Below are positions 44,135 to 53,657 of a stretch of DNA of 64,000 nt, in pieces. The position numbers and the translations under genes were made by a program. A model generated the notes under the pieces. It was not told the DNA's origin and made no database searches. It was given only the letters and a program-made list of their open reading frames with translations. How positions within the stretch are numbered: position 1 is the first letter of the stretch; each line of letters begins with the position of its first letter. Source of the stretch: Gammaproteobacteria bacterium (GTDB taxonomy: Bacteria > Pseudomonadota > Gammaproteobacteria > SZUA-152); contig JAKIUF010000006.1 of NCBI GenBank assembly GCA_021647705.1, positions 1 to 64,000 of the forward strand, written 5' to 3'.

Positions 44135-45070
44135 TTATAAGTCTATGTCGTTAGCCGTTCTCCCCTGCTCCAGCCAACGGGCACAATCTGGCGATAAAGT
44201 TTTCTTCACCGCAGCCTGATAAAGCTCTATATCTTCATCATCTAAAAAATCATGCCACAAACCACTGCCATATTTATACATATAATCACTGGGCCCGTCT
44301 CTGAGCACCATATTCATCTCAGGTAATATTTTATCCATATTTTTACTGATTTCTTCAAAGCGGGTGCGTTCTTTTATACTGGGAAGTTGTTTTTCATCAA
44401 TAGTAATATCAAGAAAGTTGGCAATACGTTTTATTTCACCTTCTGTATCATTCAGCAAGTCCTCAAAATGTACCAACAAAATATTAGGCAACTTCCTGAA
44501 AGACCACCAACTTTGTGCATGATTGAGATGCGACCAATAAGGATATCCCTGCGTTTCCCATTCAAACCAGGATTGTGAAATCCATTGTCGCCAGAAATCT
44601 TTGTCGCTACCCACATCAGGTGGAAATGATCGGCCTATCAAATCATCATACGTTGCTGCCTTTTTTACGACATCTATAGAAAGCCCCCGATGATGATGCA
44701 ATAAAGACATGAACGCATCGCGTGTGTCACGACCCACAACAATATAGTTAAGTTGCTCGTAAAACGTCAAGCCATTCAGCGGCAAATGCGACTTGATTGA
44801 TCGGCGATGAGTCTGGGCTTCCAATGCTTCCTGCATAGGCTCGAAGGGACTGAAACGTAAATCATACCAGGGAGAGATTTCACCAATCGGTCCCGGAATA
44901 TTGCCATCCTGAAAAATTAGATTGGCAACAATAACCTGTGTCCAGGTTGTACCTGCCCTTTGTGAGGTAGTGACGACGACATCTCCTTGTCGTGGTGAAA
45001 ACTGATCCCATCGCTCGGGGTCAAACACATGATGGACACTATAATCATAGGTTTTTTTGGGTTTTTCCAT
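44135..45070 (-). CDS. PAPS-dependent sulfotransferase
   Basis: 311 residues. The 5'-phosphosulfate loop is TSQRAGTTW (35-43), the catalytic His is in KSHLPL (H95), and the 3'-phosphate site is VGRDTRDAFMSLLHHHRG (112-129). This is the cytosolic Sult_1 fold, which moves a sulfo group from PAPS to a hydroxyl or amine. It is the last gene of the polyketide operon, 60 nt after the second AT-like gene. It may sulfate the finished product; the alternative is a curacin-type role, in which a chain hydroxyl is sulfated before release and decarboxylative elimination. No PAPS-synthesis gene is in the window. Confidence 0.9.
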   Translation of the reverse strand: MEKPKKTYDYSVHHVFDPERWDQFSPRQGDVVVTTSQRAGTTWTQVIVANLIFQDGNIPGPIGEISPWYDLRFSPFEPMQEALEAQTHRRSIKSHLPLNGLTFYEQLNYIVVGRDTRDAFMSLLHHHRGLSIDVVKKAATYDDLIGRSFPPDVGSDKDFWRQWISQSWFEWETQGYPYWSHLNHAQSWWSFRKLPNILLVHFEDLLNDTEGEIKRIANFLDITIDEKQLPSIKERTRFEEISKNMDKILPEMNMVLRDGPSDYMYKYGSGLWHDFLDDEDIELYQAAVKKTLSPDCARWLEQGRTANDIDL

Positions 45071-45130
45071 GGAATATTTCTCCTGAGGTCACTAACGGTG
45101 AGGTATCGATACATAATCTGGGTCAGGCTG

Positions 45131-46111
45131 TTATACATGAGTAGCAAAGGATCGCATGGAATTCTGATTCACGGCATTAACCAGCTTGCTATAGTTCATT
45201 TGACTGTTATTAAACGGTGTCACAATAGGAAAAATATTCGACACGGGCCGCTGCCCTTTCCGGTAACACAGTAAATTAGCTACCGTACCAGTAGGACCAA
45301 GGTCGATGTAACGGTAACATTCGCTGTTGTCGATAGATTCAAGGGCTTCCATAAGACGTATAGGCTCTCGTGCCGTTCGCCAGAAGTGGTTTCCATCCAG
45401 GTATTCAATACAACAGGTGGTTACAGTGGAATAAAGAGGCATATGCAGTTGACGAAAAGAGTGATTATTCAAAACCTCGGCATACGCATTGTGCGCCGGA
45501 TCTATATTCCTTGAATGGTAACCAAAGGCCACAGACAGTGATTGAAAACAAATGTTTTTCTGACGCAAATATTTTTCTGCTTCATTTATCGCTTTAATGT
45601 CACCTGCAATAACAAAATGTTTTCCATGGCAATCAAAAGCAATATCCGTTGCATGATATAAAATATCATTATCATGATAGATGCTGATATCATCCAGTAC
45701 GGCCAGCATGGCTCCGGGCTCACAGTGCGTATCAAAACAGGATCCAGCACTTGCCACCAGGTAGACTGCTGTTTCAAATGTCATGGCTCCTGCAACAACC
45801 GCAGCGGTATATTCTCCCAGACTCATACCACATACCGCATCGGGGATAATATCCGCCTGTATCAATGTCTCTGCCAAAGCGTATTCGATGGTGAGCAGTG
45901 CGATATTGGATAATCGACAATCGCTGAAATTGTCTGATTTTTGTTTTCCTGGGTCATACACTATATCGAGAATTGAACACCCGGTAACATCACTGACGAT
46001 CTGCGATAACTGTGTGAGATTTTTCTCAAATCCCGGATGACTTCCACGCAGATCACTCCCCATATGATAATACTGGGTTCCCTGTCCTGAGAATAAAAAA
46101 ATATTTTTCAT
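45131..46111 (-). CDS. AT-like protein, probable acyl hydrolase of the trans-AT system
   Basis: 326 residues. It begins IFLFSGQGTQYYHMG like malonyl transferases and keeps the nucleophile in GMSLGE (S97) and the His in FGYHS (H199). But the Arg that holds the malonyl carboxylate in FabD-type enzymes is missing: the matching segment reads LVASAGSCFD. Second ATs of trans-AT clusters that lack this Arg (PedC type) act as acyl hydrolases that clear stalled or wrong chains, so proofreading is the likely role. A transferase for a non-carboxylated acyl group is possible. It sits between the terminal PKS and the sulfotransferase. Confidence 0.82.
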   Translation of the reverse strand: MKNIFLFSGQGTQYYHMGSDLRGSHPGFEKNLTQLSQIVSDVTGCSILDIVYDPGKQKSDNFSDCRLSNIALLTIEYALAETLIQADIIPDAVCGMSLGEYTAAVVAGAMTFETAVYLVASAGSCFDTHCEPGAMLAVLDDISIYHDNDILYHATDIAFDCHGKHFVIAGDIKAINEAEKYLRQKNICFQSLSVAFGYHSRNIDPAHNAYAEVLNNHSFRQLHMPLYSTVTTCCIEYLDGNHFWRTAREPIRLMEALESIDNSECYRYIDLGPTGTVANLLCYRKGQRPVSNIFPIVTPFNNSQMNYSKLVNAVNQNSMRSFATHV

Positions 46112-46144
46112 TTTAAAAATACCCTGACCTGTTAATAGAAACCA

Positions 46145-49100
46145 TCAACCTGCGAACCATTGGCCCAACAAGGTGTTGATTTCTTTGTAGTGAAACAGGC
46201 TCAAAAAATGATGACCGTTTTTTATCTCGTGATATTTTGAGTCTGGTATTTTTTCGCCCAGTTCTCGCGCAAATTTTGAGGGCATCAAGACATCAGCACC
46301 ACCACTGATGAGCAGGGTTTTGGCCTGAACATGGTCTGCTGACTCGACGTGTCTGAAACGTGCAATCATTAAAAAATAACTATCAAGAATTCGCCGGTTG
46401 GTCGTACACCAGACAAAGCGTTCAATATGCCCTTCTTTCCTGAAGGCTTTTATCTCGGGCATTTTGCGTAAAAAACCGGGCAGTTTTTGAAAGTTTTCTT
46501 CAAATTCTTCAGCGCACTTAATGGAAAAATCTTCGGCTGAAATCGTATATTCGTCAGATGACCAGGAAATGGTTGTGGTACTGATAAGCACAAGTTTATC
46601 CACATATTGCGGATAGTGTTTGCAAATTGTTTGCGCAACAAACCCTCCCAAAGACCAGCCAACCCAGTGATTCTTTTTGTTCTGGATAACTTGAAGCTTG
46701 ACGAGCTCATCAATGACCCCCGTCAGAATTCCTGCCAATTGTTCAAAATTATCAAGACCATCCACCCAGTCGCTGCCATTCAGCCCCGGGTAATGTGGCA
46801 CAATAATTTTGTATTGTTTACTCAGTTCCTGTAACTGGCGAATCCAGATAATCGCACTGGAGTTAAAAGGAGGCAGCAAGATTACCGTCGGACCTTCGCC
46901 ACAGACCATACATTCAATATTGGCTCCATTCACCGATACATTTTCAGTTGTGACCTTATGCCTCACTTTGGTGCTGTTATGGTAGGCATCGACATATCGT
47001 TGGATCGGTGCCAGTGTTTCGCCAAATTCCAGTGCGCCAATATTGCCAACATCCTCTTCCTCAACGGTGGACGGGGTGTTAGCAGGCAATGGTTCTGGCG
47101 TAACCGACCCATTGACGGGTTCCAAGCTATCCAGATGTGAGCTAAGCAGGATGCTGGTATTGAATTCAAAAAGAGCGAACATATCTAGTTTTGGATAAAT
47201 CTTGCTAAGTTCAGTGTGAATGCGGGTTCCCATGATGGAGTCGATACCCAGGTCACCAAAAAGTGTTTTATCGGTATAAACTTCAGGAAGTGCGCCCAAA
47301 ACCTGTTTTAAGGTGTCACGTACCAGTGTCAAGGTATCCGGGTTTGAAGTGCCTGATGCTGAAATATCAGGATTCAGGGTTTCCTGATTAGAGGTAGTGT
47401 CAGTAACATCAGTAACAGGAGTGCCTGTCGCACAATTTATATCCTCTGCCACAGGGCTGACAACATCCGGCCTAAAAATATAACCGGGTAAATATGTGCG
47501 TTTGGCTTCGGGATCGTGCTGAAAGCTTTTCACTTTGCCAACAACCCAGTTTTTCGCCACAGCCAGAAGTTCCGTGATACTCACACCCGTTCCCATCAGC
47601 TCGCTATAACCGGTTTCTTTTTCTTCACCCAATACCATGGTGGCGTCAATATTCCCATCCAGGTAAAGTTTGAGACGCGCTAATAATACCTCCATGGAAT
47701 CATCACAAATCAGCGCAAAGCGGTAGCGACCGGCAGATCGTCCATATTGTAATGTTGCCGCAATATTGCGCACTTTAAGCACAGAATTTAACAACGCTTG
47801 TTCTGCACGAATATAGTGATAGGTAATTCGTACCATATCAACAAGCTGTTCAGGTGTGGCAGCACTGAATGGAATAATGTATTTAAAGCCGGATTCACGA
47901 TCAGGTTTCGATGCCTGAAACGATTCCGGTGCCTGCTCCACTATCAAATGTACATTGGTGCCACCAGCACCAAAGGAGCTGATACCGGCCCGGCGCACAG
48001 GTTGTGATTCGTTGACCGGCCAGGGAGCCAGTTCTCTTTGTACCTTGAAAGGAATACGTGAAAAATCAATATTGGGATTCAGGTTTTCATGATGCATCAC
48101 ATTGGGAAAATACTGCTGGCTCTTTAATTGGAGCACTACTTTTGTGATTTGGGCAATACCGGCCGCCGCTTCCAGGTGACCAATATTCGATTTTAATGAG
48201 GATATGGGACAGCCTTCCGGTGGCATATTTTTACCAAAAGCTTCAGACAGTGCCGACATTTCGATGGGATCGCCCAATGAGGTACCCGTGCCATGGCATT
48301 CCACAAAAGAAATGCTTTGCGGTGATACCTGCGCAACCTCAAGCGCCTTGCGAACAGTGTCGCGTTGCGCATCAGGATTTGGCACTGTGAACCCTTGAGT
48401 ACGACCATCGTTACCGGCTGCGGCACCTTTGATGACAGCCAGTATGTTATCGCCGTCATTTTCGGCAGATTCAAGAGATTTCAACAAAATCATACCAACA
48501 CCTTCACTGGGCACATAACCAGTCCCTCCTTCCGCAAAAGCACGGCAACGGCCATCCTGACTCAGGGCATTTTTATCTGCCAGAAATTCGTACTTGCTAC
48601 GATGCAAATTGAGATTAACACCCCCTGCCAGCGCCATTTCGCATAAGCCGAAACGAATGGCATTATAAGCATCGGCTATTGCATAAAGAGATGATGAGCA
48701 GGCACAATCAATCGCAATTGATGGCCCTGTCAAATTGAAAAAATATGAAAGCCGGTTGGCGTAGGCGAATATTTGTGAACTGTACGGTAAGGTATCACCT
48801 TTCTGTTGATTAGACTCTGCAACAAGTTCACTATATTCGTGGAAGGATGCTCCAATATAAACACCGATATTACCGCCCTTGTTCTCTACCCATTGCAAAG
48901 GGTTATAACCGGCACTCTCGAAACACCGCCAGGTTTCCTGTAATAACAGGCGTTCTTCCGGATGAGCCATCAAAGCATCCCGAAAACTCATATTAAATCG
49001 CCCATAATCAAAATTCATGGGCTGGGAAAGAAATCCACCCCAGCGTAATTCATCTCCGGCAGCACCATGTGTGTCAGGCACCACATCAATGCAATCACGT

Positions 49101-51616
49101 CCTTCTGCCAGTAATTCTGCGAACTGTAGTACATTCTCGGCCTGGGGATAGCGGCCTGATAAACCGATAATGGCGACATCATTGATGGATGACCGTGGTG
49201 TCCCCTTGTGTGTTTTGTCAGACCGTCCAGTCGAAACCTTCACGACAGAGGGTTGTTCCTTCTCGCGATTAAGGCTCAGCTTGGGAATGCGGGTACTAAT
49301 ACGTGCGGCAGCATCACGAATGGAACGTGCCGAATAAAATATCACCGGGTCTCGAAAGCCGAGCAAGGGCTCCAGGCGGGCAGTCAGTTCGGTGATAAAA
49401 ACAGAGTTCAATCCCAGCTCGGTGATATTTGCGTCAGGGTCCAGGCTTTTCAGGGGAACCTCACTGATTTCCGACAAATACCGACACAATATTTCAACAA
49501 TTTCCTCCTGCTTAGGCGTCTCTTTTTCTGCAACGAGCAATACATCTGAAATTTTCTCGATACTCATTCCCTCTCCAACAGCACCCTCTGCTCTTCGCTG
49601 TTCAGTCACAATACGTAAAGGTATATGCTCGTCATACGAGTATGCGTCAGTATCTTCATGGCATTCCTTCATTGCCATATCTTTCTCCAGGCAGGATTGC
49701 TGCATATTAAAGATACCGGAACTACCTGCCTGCTTTGCCGAAGATTCTGATGGCGACTTGAATAAAGGCTTGGCGGACAAAGCGGGCAACGGGAAATGTT
49801 GTGCGGCAAAAGGATAACCCGGCAGGGATAATCGTCCAGGATTAGATTCATAGAATGTGGACCAGTCGATATTCTCACCACTGACCCAGGCTGCCGCCAG
49901 CCGATCCAGTCTCCCGTTGGCAATCCATCGCTGGGTAAGCAGGCTTATTTCCTCTTCCTCCAAAAGAGCCGGGGCATTACCACACACACCCTGAAAACAA
50001 TTGTCCAGTGTATTACCGGAATCAAACGTCAGCATTTGTTCTGTTAATGCTTTAAGGTCAGTTGCCACAAAAGCAACCCGGTGAGCCATAGGCATCCGTC
50101 CCAATTGCAAGGTGAAAGCCAGACGCAGCAGATCATCTTCGTGCAGTTTCGGTAAATGATTGATCAATTCATTGACACGCGCTCTAAGCTGCTCAGCGGT
50201 TTGTGCGGATAACACAATGCAATACGATTCGTGACGTATCTGCGTGGGTTTTTCACTGTCTGTACTTTTATCAATCAAGTACTCTTCAACAATCACATGC
50301 GCATTAACACCACCGAATCCAAAAGCGCTGACACCGGCACAGCGAGGCATATCGAGAGCGGTCTCCCAGCCTGTGGGCTGGGTAACAAAGTGAAACGGGG
50401 TTCCTTTAAGGTCAATACTGGAATTCTGATCGTTCAGGTGCAAAGTGGCGGGCAACGTTTTGTGCTGTAGTGCAAGAACCACCTTTAATAGACTGGCCAT
50501 ACCGGCAGCCGCCCCGGAATGTCCGATATTGCTCTTGACCGAGCCAAGACCACAATGCGCTATCTCAGGGGAATCCAGTTTTTTCTGTTGATACAACGCA
50601 GAAAATGTTTTTTTCAATGCATCAACTTCCACTGGGTCACTTAACGTGCAACCCGCACCATGCGCTTCGATATAACCGATTGCACGCGGGTCTACATCTG
50701 CCTTTTTATAAGCATCCAACAGCAGTTGCATTTGGGCATCAGGGTTCGATGTGGCCAATGATTGTCTGTTTCCGGTGTGATTAACATTACTGCCCCGGAT
50801 GACTGCATGAATATGGTCACCATTACGCTCCGCCTCAGCAAGCGGTTTAAGGTACAGAGCACCGAACCCTTCAGCACGCACATAACCGTTGGCATTTTCA
50901 TCAAATGCTTTACAGCGACCATCCGGGGATAACAGACCGGCACGACTGAATGATGTATGACAAGTCGGCATCAGCAGTGCATTAACACCACCAACGATAG
51001 CCGCATCGCAGCGCCCGTTGTGAATTGCTTGCAAGGCATGATCCACGGCCACCAGAGAACTGGAGCATGCCGTGTCCACGGGTTCACTGGGACCCCGCAG
51101 ATCAAAAAAACAGGAAATACGGTTGGCCAGCATGGAAAAAGTGTTGCCCGTGGACGTGTACTCCTGTACATCGGTATCACTCATGCTCAGACGTTCGGCA
51201 TAATCATGATTTGTCACACCAACAAATACACCGGTACGTGATCCCGCAATATCACAGGGGCGAACACCGGCATTCTCCAAACAATTCCAGACCGACTCCA
51301 GCCATTTACGCTGCTGTGGGTCCATCAGGGCAGCTTCGTGTGGTGAAATATTAAAAAAGTCTGCATCAAAATGTTCGATGCCATCAATAAAGCCACCCCA
51401 GCGTGTAGCGTCTTCATTTTGTGCATCATTGGTATAATCACGCCAGTCCCAGCGCTCAACGGGAATTTCAGTGATAACATTCCGTTCTTCCATCAGGTTT
51501 TCCCAAAAGGCTTCAAGATCAGGCGCGCCGGGAAACTGACCGCTTATTCCAACGATGGCAATAGCAGAATGTGTACAGCCTGTTGCTTTTTTTACGGTTT
51601 TAATTGGCGCAGACAC
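46145..51616 (-). CDS. Trans-AT polyketide synthase, terminal protein: KS-ACP-KS-ACP-TE
   Basis: 1823 residues. KS1 (about 17-450) has C184 in DTACSSS, H319 in EAHGAG and H366 in NIGHSG. ACP1 (about 700-775) has its phosphopantetheine Ser at S738 in LGLNS, with Asn for the usual Asp. KS2 (about 812-1230) has C973 in CACSSS, H1108 and H1147. ACP2 (about 1425-1498) has S1460 in LGIDS. A thioesterase-like alpha/beta hydrolase (about 1540-1823) has GWSLGG (S1655) and a late His pair (GHH, 1801-1803). No AT, KR, DH or ER is present, so the two condensations leave beta-keto groups unless modified in trans, which suits the beta-branching enzymes encoded upstream. It releases the chain at the end of the line. 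Confidence 0.93.
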   Translation of the reverse strand: MSAPIKTVKKATGCTHSAIAIVGISGQFPGAPDLEAFWENLMEERNVITEIPVERWDWRDYTNDAQNEDATRWGGFIDGIEHFDADFFNISPHEAALMDPQQRKWLESVWNCLENAGVRPCDIAGSRTGVFVGVTNHDYAERLSMSDTDVQEYTSTGNTFSMLANRISCFFDLRGPSEPVDTACSSSLVAVDHALQAIHNGRCDAAIVGGVNALLMPTCHTSFSRAGLLSPDGRCKAFDENANGYVRAEGFGALYLKPLAEAERNGDHIHAVIRGSNVNHTGNRQSLATSNPDAQMQLLLDAYKKADVDPRAIGYIEAHGAGCTLSDPVEVDALKKTFSALYQQKKLDSPEIAHCGLGSVKSNIGHSGAAAGMASLLKVVLALQHKTLPATLHLNDQNSSIDLKGTPFHFVTQPTGWETALDMPRCAGVSAFGFGGVNAHVIVEEYLIDKSTDSEKPTQIRHESYCIVLSAQTAEQLRARVNELINHLPKLHEDDLLRLAFTLQLGRMPMAHRVAFVATDLKALTEQMLTFDSGNTLDNCFQGVCGNAPALLEEEEISLLTQRWIANGRLDRLAAAWVSGENIDWSTFYESNPGRLSLPGYPFAAQHFPLPALSAKPLFKSPSESSAKQAGSSGIFNMQQSCLEKDMAMKECHEDTDAYSYDEHIPLRIVTEQRRAEGAVGEGMSIEKISDVLLVAEKETPKQEEIVEILCRYLSEISEVPLKSLDPDANITELGLNSVFITELTARLEPLLGFRDPVIFYSARSIRDAAARISTRIPKLSLNREKEQPSVVKVSTGRSDKTHKGTPRSSINDVAIIGLSGRYPQAENVLQFAELLAEGRDCIDVVPDTHGAAGDELRWGGFLSQPMNFDYGRFNMSFRDALMAHPEERLLLQETWRCFESAGYNPLQWVENKGGNIGVYIGASFHEYSELVAESNQQKGDTLPYSSQIFAYANRLSYFFNLTGPSIAIDCACSSSLYAIADAYNAIRFGLCEMALAGGVNLNLHRSKYEFLADKNALSQDGRCRAFAEGGTGYVPSEGVGMILLKSLESAENDGDNILAVIKGAAAGNDGRTQGFTVPNPDAQRDTVRKALEVAQVSPQSISFVECHGTGTSLGDPIEMSALSEAFGKNMPPEGCPISSLKSNIGHLEAAAGIAQITKVVLQLKSQQYFPNVMHHENLNPNIDFSRIPFKVQRELAPWPVNESQPVRRAGISSFGAGGTNVHLIVEQAPESFQASKPDRESGFKYIIPFSAATPEQLVDMVRITYHYIRAEQALLNSVLKVRNIAATLQYGRSAGRYRFALICDDSMEVLLARLKLYLDGNIDATMVLGEEKETGYSELMGTGVSITELLAVAKNWVVGKVKSFQHDPEAKRTYLPGYIFRPDVVSPVAEDINCATGTPVTDVTDTTSNQETLNPDISASGTSNPDTLTLVRDTLKQVLGALPEVYTDKTLFGDLGIDSIMGTRIHTELSKIYPKLDMFALFEFNTSILLSSHLDSLEPVNGSVTPEPLPANTPSTVEEEDVGNIGALEFGETLAPIQRYVDAYHNSTKVRHKVTTENVSVNGANIECMVCGEGPTVILLPPFNSSAIIWIRQLQELSKQYKIIVPHYPGLNGSDWVDGLDNFEQLAGILTGVIDELVKLQVIQNKKNHWVGWSLGGFVAQTICKHYPQYVDKLVLISTTTISWSSDEYTISAEDFSIKCAEEFEENFQKLPGFLRKMPEIKAFRKEGHIERFVWCTTNRRILDSYFLMIARFRHVESADHVQAKTLLISGGADVLMPSKFARELGEKIPDSKYHEIKNGHHFLSLFHYKEINTLLGQWFAG

Positions 51617-51655
51617 TGATTTTTCCTCTGGTAAGGTAGAACAGAAATAAAGGGT

Positions 51656-52798
51656 TTAACTATCGACACTCATTTTTTTCTCACTAACGGGTTGCACATC
51701 TGCGAGATCAAAATAACCTTTATAACCTTGCATATAAATTGTGGCTTTCCGGTCAAATAACAGTATTGCCTGTGTGCGTGTTTTTAATATCTCACCATGA
51801 TTTTTGCAGGACACGCTGATCCCGACCGGCCAGTCATTATTCCAGGCAATCACTGTTTTTTTCGCATCTTCAATAGCAGGTTTATTGTCGCTGGAAAGGT
51901 TGACTTCAGTGCTATCCACATCAACAATCGTATCAATGTTTTTATCTGCTGTTCTGGTATGTGCCTGTATTTTTTCAATAAGTGTTGTTAGTACATGACC
52001 AGCACCCAATTCCTTGAACTCTGTCACTCCCAGTTTCATCATATGGCGAATACTCTCTGACCATTTAACGGAATGGGTGATCTGATCCACCAGATTTTCT
52101 TTTATTTCTTCCTGCGTATACGGCTGCGCCTGTACGTTTGAAATAACGTCTATCTCCAGAGGAGAGAATGTAAACTGATGAATATATTTTTTAAATTCAG
52201 TAGCAGCTGGTTTCATATAATGAGAATGGAAAGCACCATTGGCATTTAACGGAATGAATTTTATATTACCTTCGCTGAATATGGATTGCGCTCTGGCAAT
52301 ATCCTCCTCCAGCCCGGAAATAACCGTTTGGTCATGCAAATTATAATTAGCAACATCTACCGTCGATAAATCGTTATTTTTGAGCAACCATTCTATTTCA
52401 TTTTCTGTTGACCCCAGAATGGCAGCCATTGCACCTTTCGGTGCCTGGCTCATCAGCTCGCCTCTTTTTTTGACCATTTTTAGTCCATCTTTAAAACTGA
52501 TGGCACCTGATGCCTGAAGCGCGTTATATTCTCCGAGACTGTGACCAGCCAGACACCCAGGAAAATCTCCTGTTTTTTTTATCTCATCCTGATACGACAG
52601 CGCATTAACGACATACAACGCAGGCTGCGTATATTCTGTAAAACCCAATTTTCGTTCAGGATCATCAAGGCACAATTCGGCAATGGAATATCCCAATACG
52701 GTGTCTGCCTGTTGAACCATATCGTCATACTGCTCAAAGAGCCCCTTACCCATTCCCTTATATTGAGATCCCTGCCCGGGAAACACATAAGCCTTCAT
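51656..52798 (-). CDS. Free-standing malonyl-CoA:ACP transacylase with C-terminal extension
   Basis: 380 residues. PGQGSQYKGMG opens the protein; nucleophile S87 in GHSLGE, carboxylate-binding R112 in KKRGELM and H191 in NGAFHSHYM are all present, and the AFH motif indicates malonyl specificity. This is the in-trans AT that loads the AT-less modules of both PKS proteins. The core ends near residue 285; about 95 further residues (NDWPVGISVSCKNHGEILKTRTQAILLFDRK and on) have no counterpart in simple FabD enzymes. The extension may dock to the synthase. Confidence 0.93.
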   Translation of the reverse strand: MKAYVFPGQGSQYKGMGKGLFEQYDDMVQQADTVLGYSIAELCLDDPERKLGFTEYTQPALYVVNALSYQDEIKKTGDFPGCLAGHSLGEYNALQASGAISFKDGLKMVKKRGELMSQAPKGAMAAILGSTENEIEWLLKNNDLSTVDVANYNLHDQTVISGLEEDIARAQSIFSEGNIKFIPLNANGAFHSHYMKPAATEFKKYIHQFTFSPLEIDVISNVQAQPYTQEEIKENLVDQITHSVKWSESIRHMMKLGVTEFKELGAGHVLTTLIEKIQAHTRTADKNIDTIVDVDSTEVNLSSDNKPAIEDAKKTVIAWNNDWPVGISVSCKNHGEILKTRTQAILLFDRKATIYMQGYKGYFDLADVQPVSEKKMSVDS

Positions 52799-52854
52799 GT
52801 TCCATCTCCTTTAATTTATGACGAAAATCAAATTTATAAGCATCAAATTTTCCA

Positions 52855-53622
52855 TTAATGCCCAAATAACTCAGTAATTTTTTCCTTTACCTCAGTCAGC
52901 TGGAATGTTTTTTGGTGCATCACTACCTCCTGCTCAATGATTTCAGGAAGCTCCTTACGCAAAGAAGCAACCAAATGATTTTTTAATATAATCAACGAAT
53001 CCCTCGGTTTTTCAGCCAGTCCGGAAGCTAACTGAAGTGCGGTTTCCAGAACCTCTTTTCTGGGCACAACAGGAAATGGGACACCACGAATTTTAAGCTC
53101 TTCACCACGATATCGTGCGGCATTCATTAACATTTCATTCGCCAGACTAAAACCCAGTTTTTTGGGTAATATATAGGTAGCTCCCATACCTGGCGTAAAA
53201 CCATATTTCATGAAATTCGTGGTATAAACACTTTCACGGCTTAAAATCACAAAATCACAAAATAATCCCATGACAAATCCACCACCAATGCCATGGCCCT
53301 GCATCGCAGCAATAACAGGCACCTGACACTCCAGAGCAAGAGAAAAAATACCAATATCAGTGAACTTCATATTTCCTGCCTGCAACGTCAACAGCTCCTC
53401 CTGTGTCCCGCCTGAAGAAAAATAGCTGTCATACCCTGTCAAAATCACCACTTTAATGGTTTTATCTTTACCAATGGATTCAAAAGCTGTAATAAGCCCG
53501 GAAATCAACTCCTTTGAAAACGTGTTTTTATGCAACCTGTCCTGCATGGTCACCTGGACAATATGCGGTGCAATTTCACATAACTCAACGACGGGTTTTT
53601 CCAAGGTCTGCCTCCAGTGCAT
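52855..53622 (-). CDS. ECH2 enoyl-CoA hydratase-like decarboxylase of the beta-branching cassette
   Basis: 255 residues of the crotonase fold. IVQVTMQDRLHKNTFSKELI and VPVIAAMQGHGIGGGFVMGLFCDFVI (oxyanion-hole Gly run) with GFTPGMGATYILPKKLG and RGVPFPVVPR strongly resemble PksI/CurF-ECH2-type enzymes. ECH2 removes CO2 from the 3-methylglutaconyl-ACP made by ECH1, leaving the beta-methyl (or exomethylene) branch. It follows ECH1 by 35 nt. Assignment to ECH2 rather than ECH1 rests on the GVPFPVVPR motif and gene order. Confidence 0.88.
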   Translation of the reverse strand: MHWRQTLEKPVVELCEIAPHIVQVTMQDRLHKNTFSKELISGLITAFESIGKDKTIKVVILTGYDSYFSSGGTQEELLTLQAGNMKFTDIGIFSLALECQVPVIAAMQGHGIGGGFVMGLFCDFVILSRESVYTTNFMKYGFTPGMGATYILPKKLGFSLANEMLMNAARYRGEELKIRGVPFPVVPRKEVLETALQLASGLAEKPRDSLIILKNHLVASLRKELPEIIEQEVVMHQKTFQLTEVKEKITELFGH

Positions 53623-53657
53623 GACTATATTTGACGTTATATTTGATGAGCAAAACG

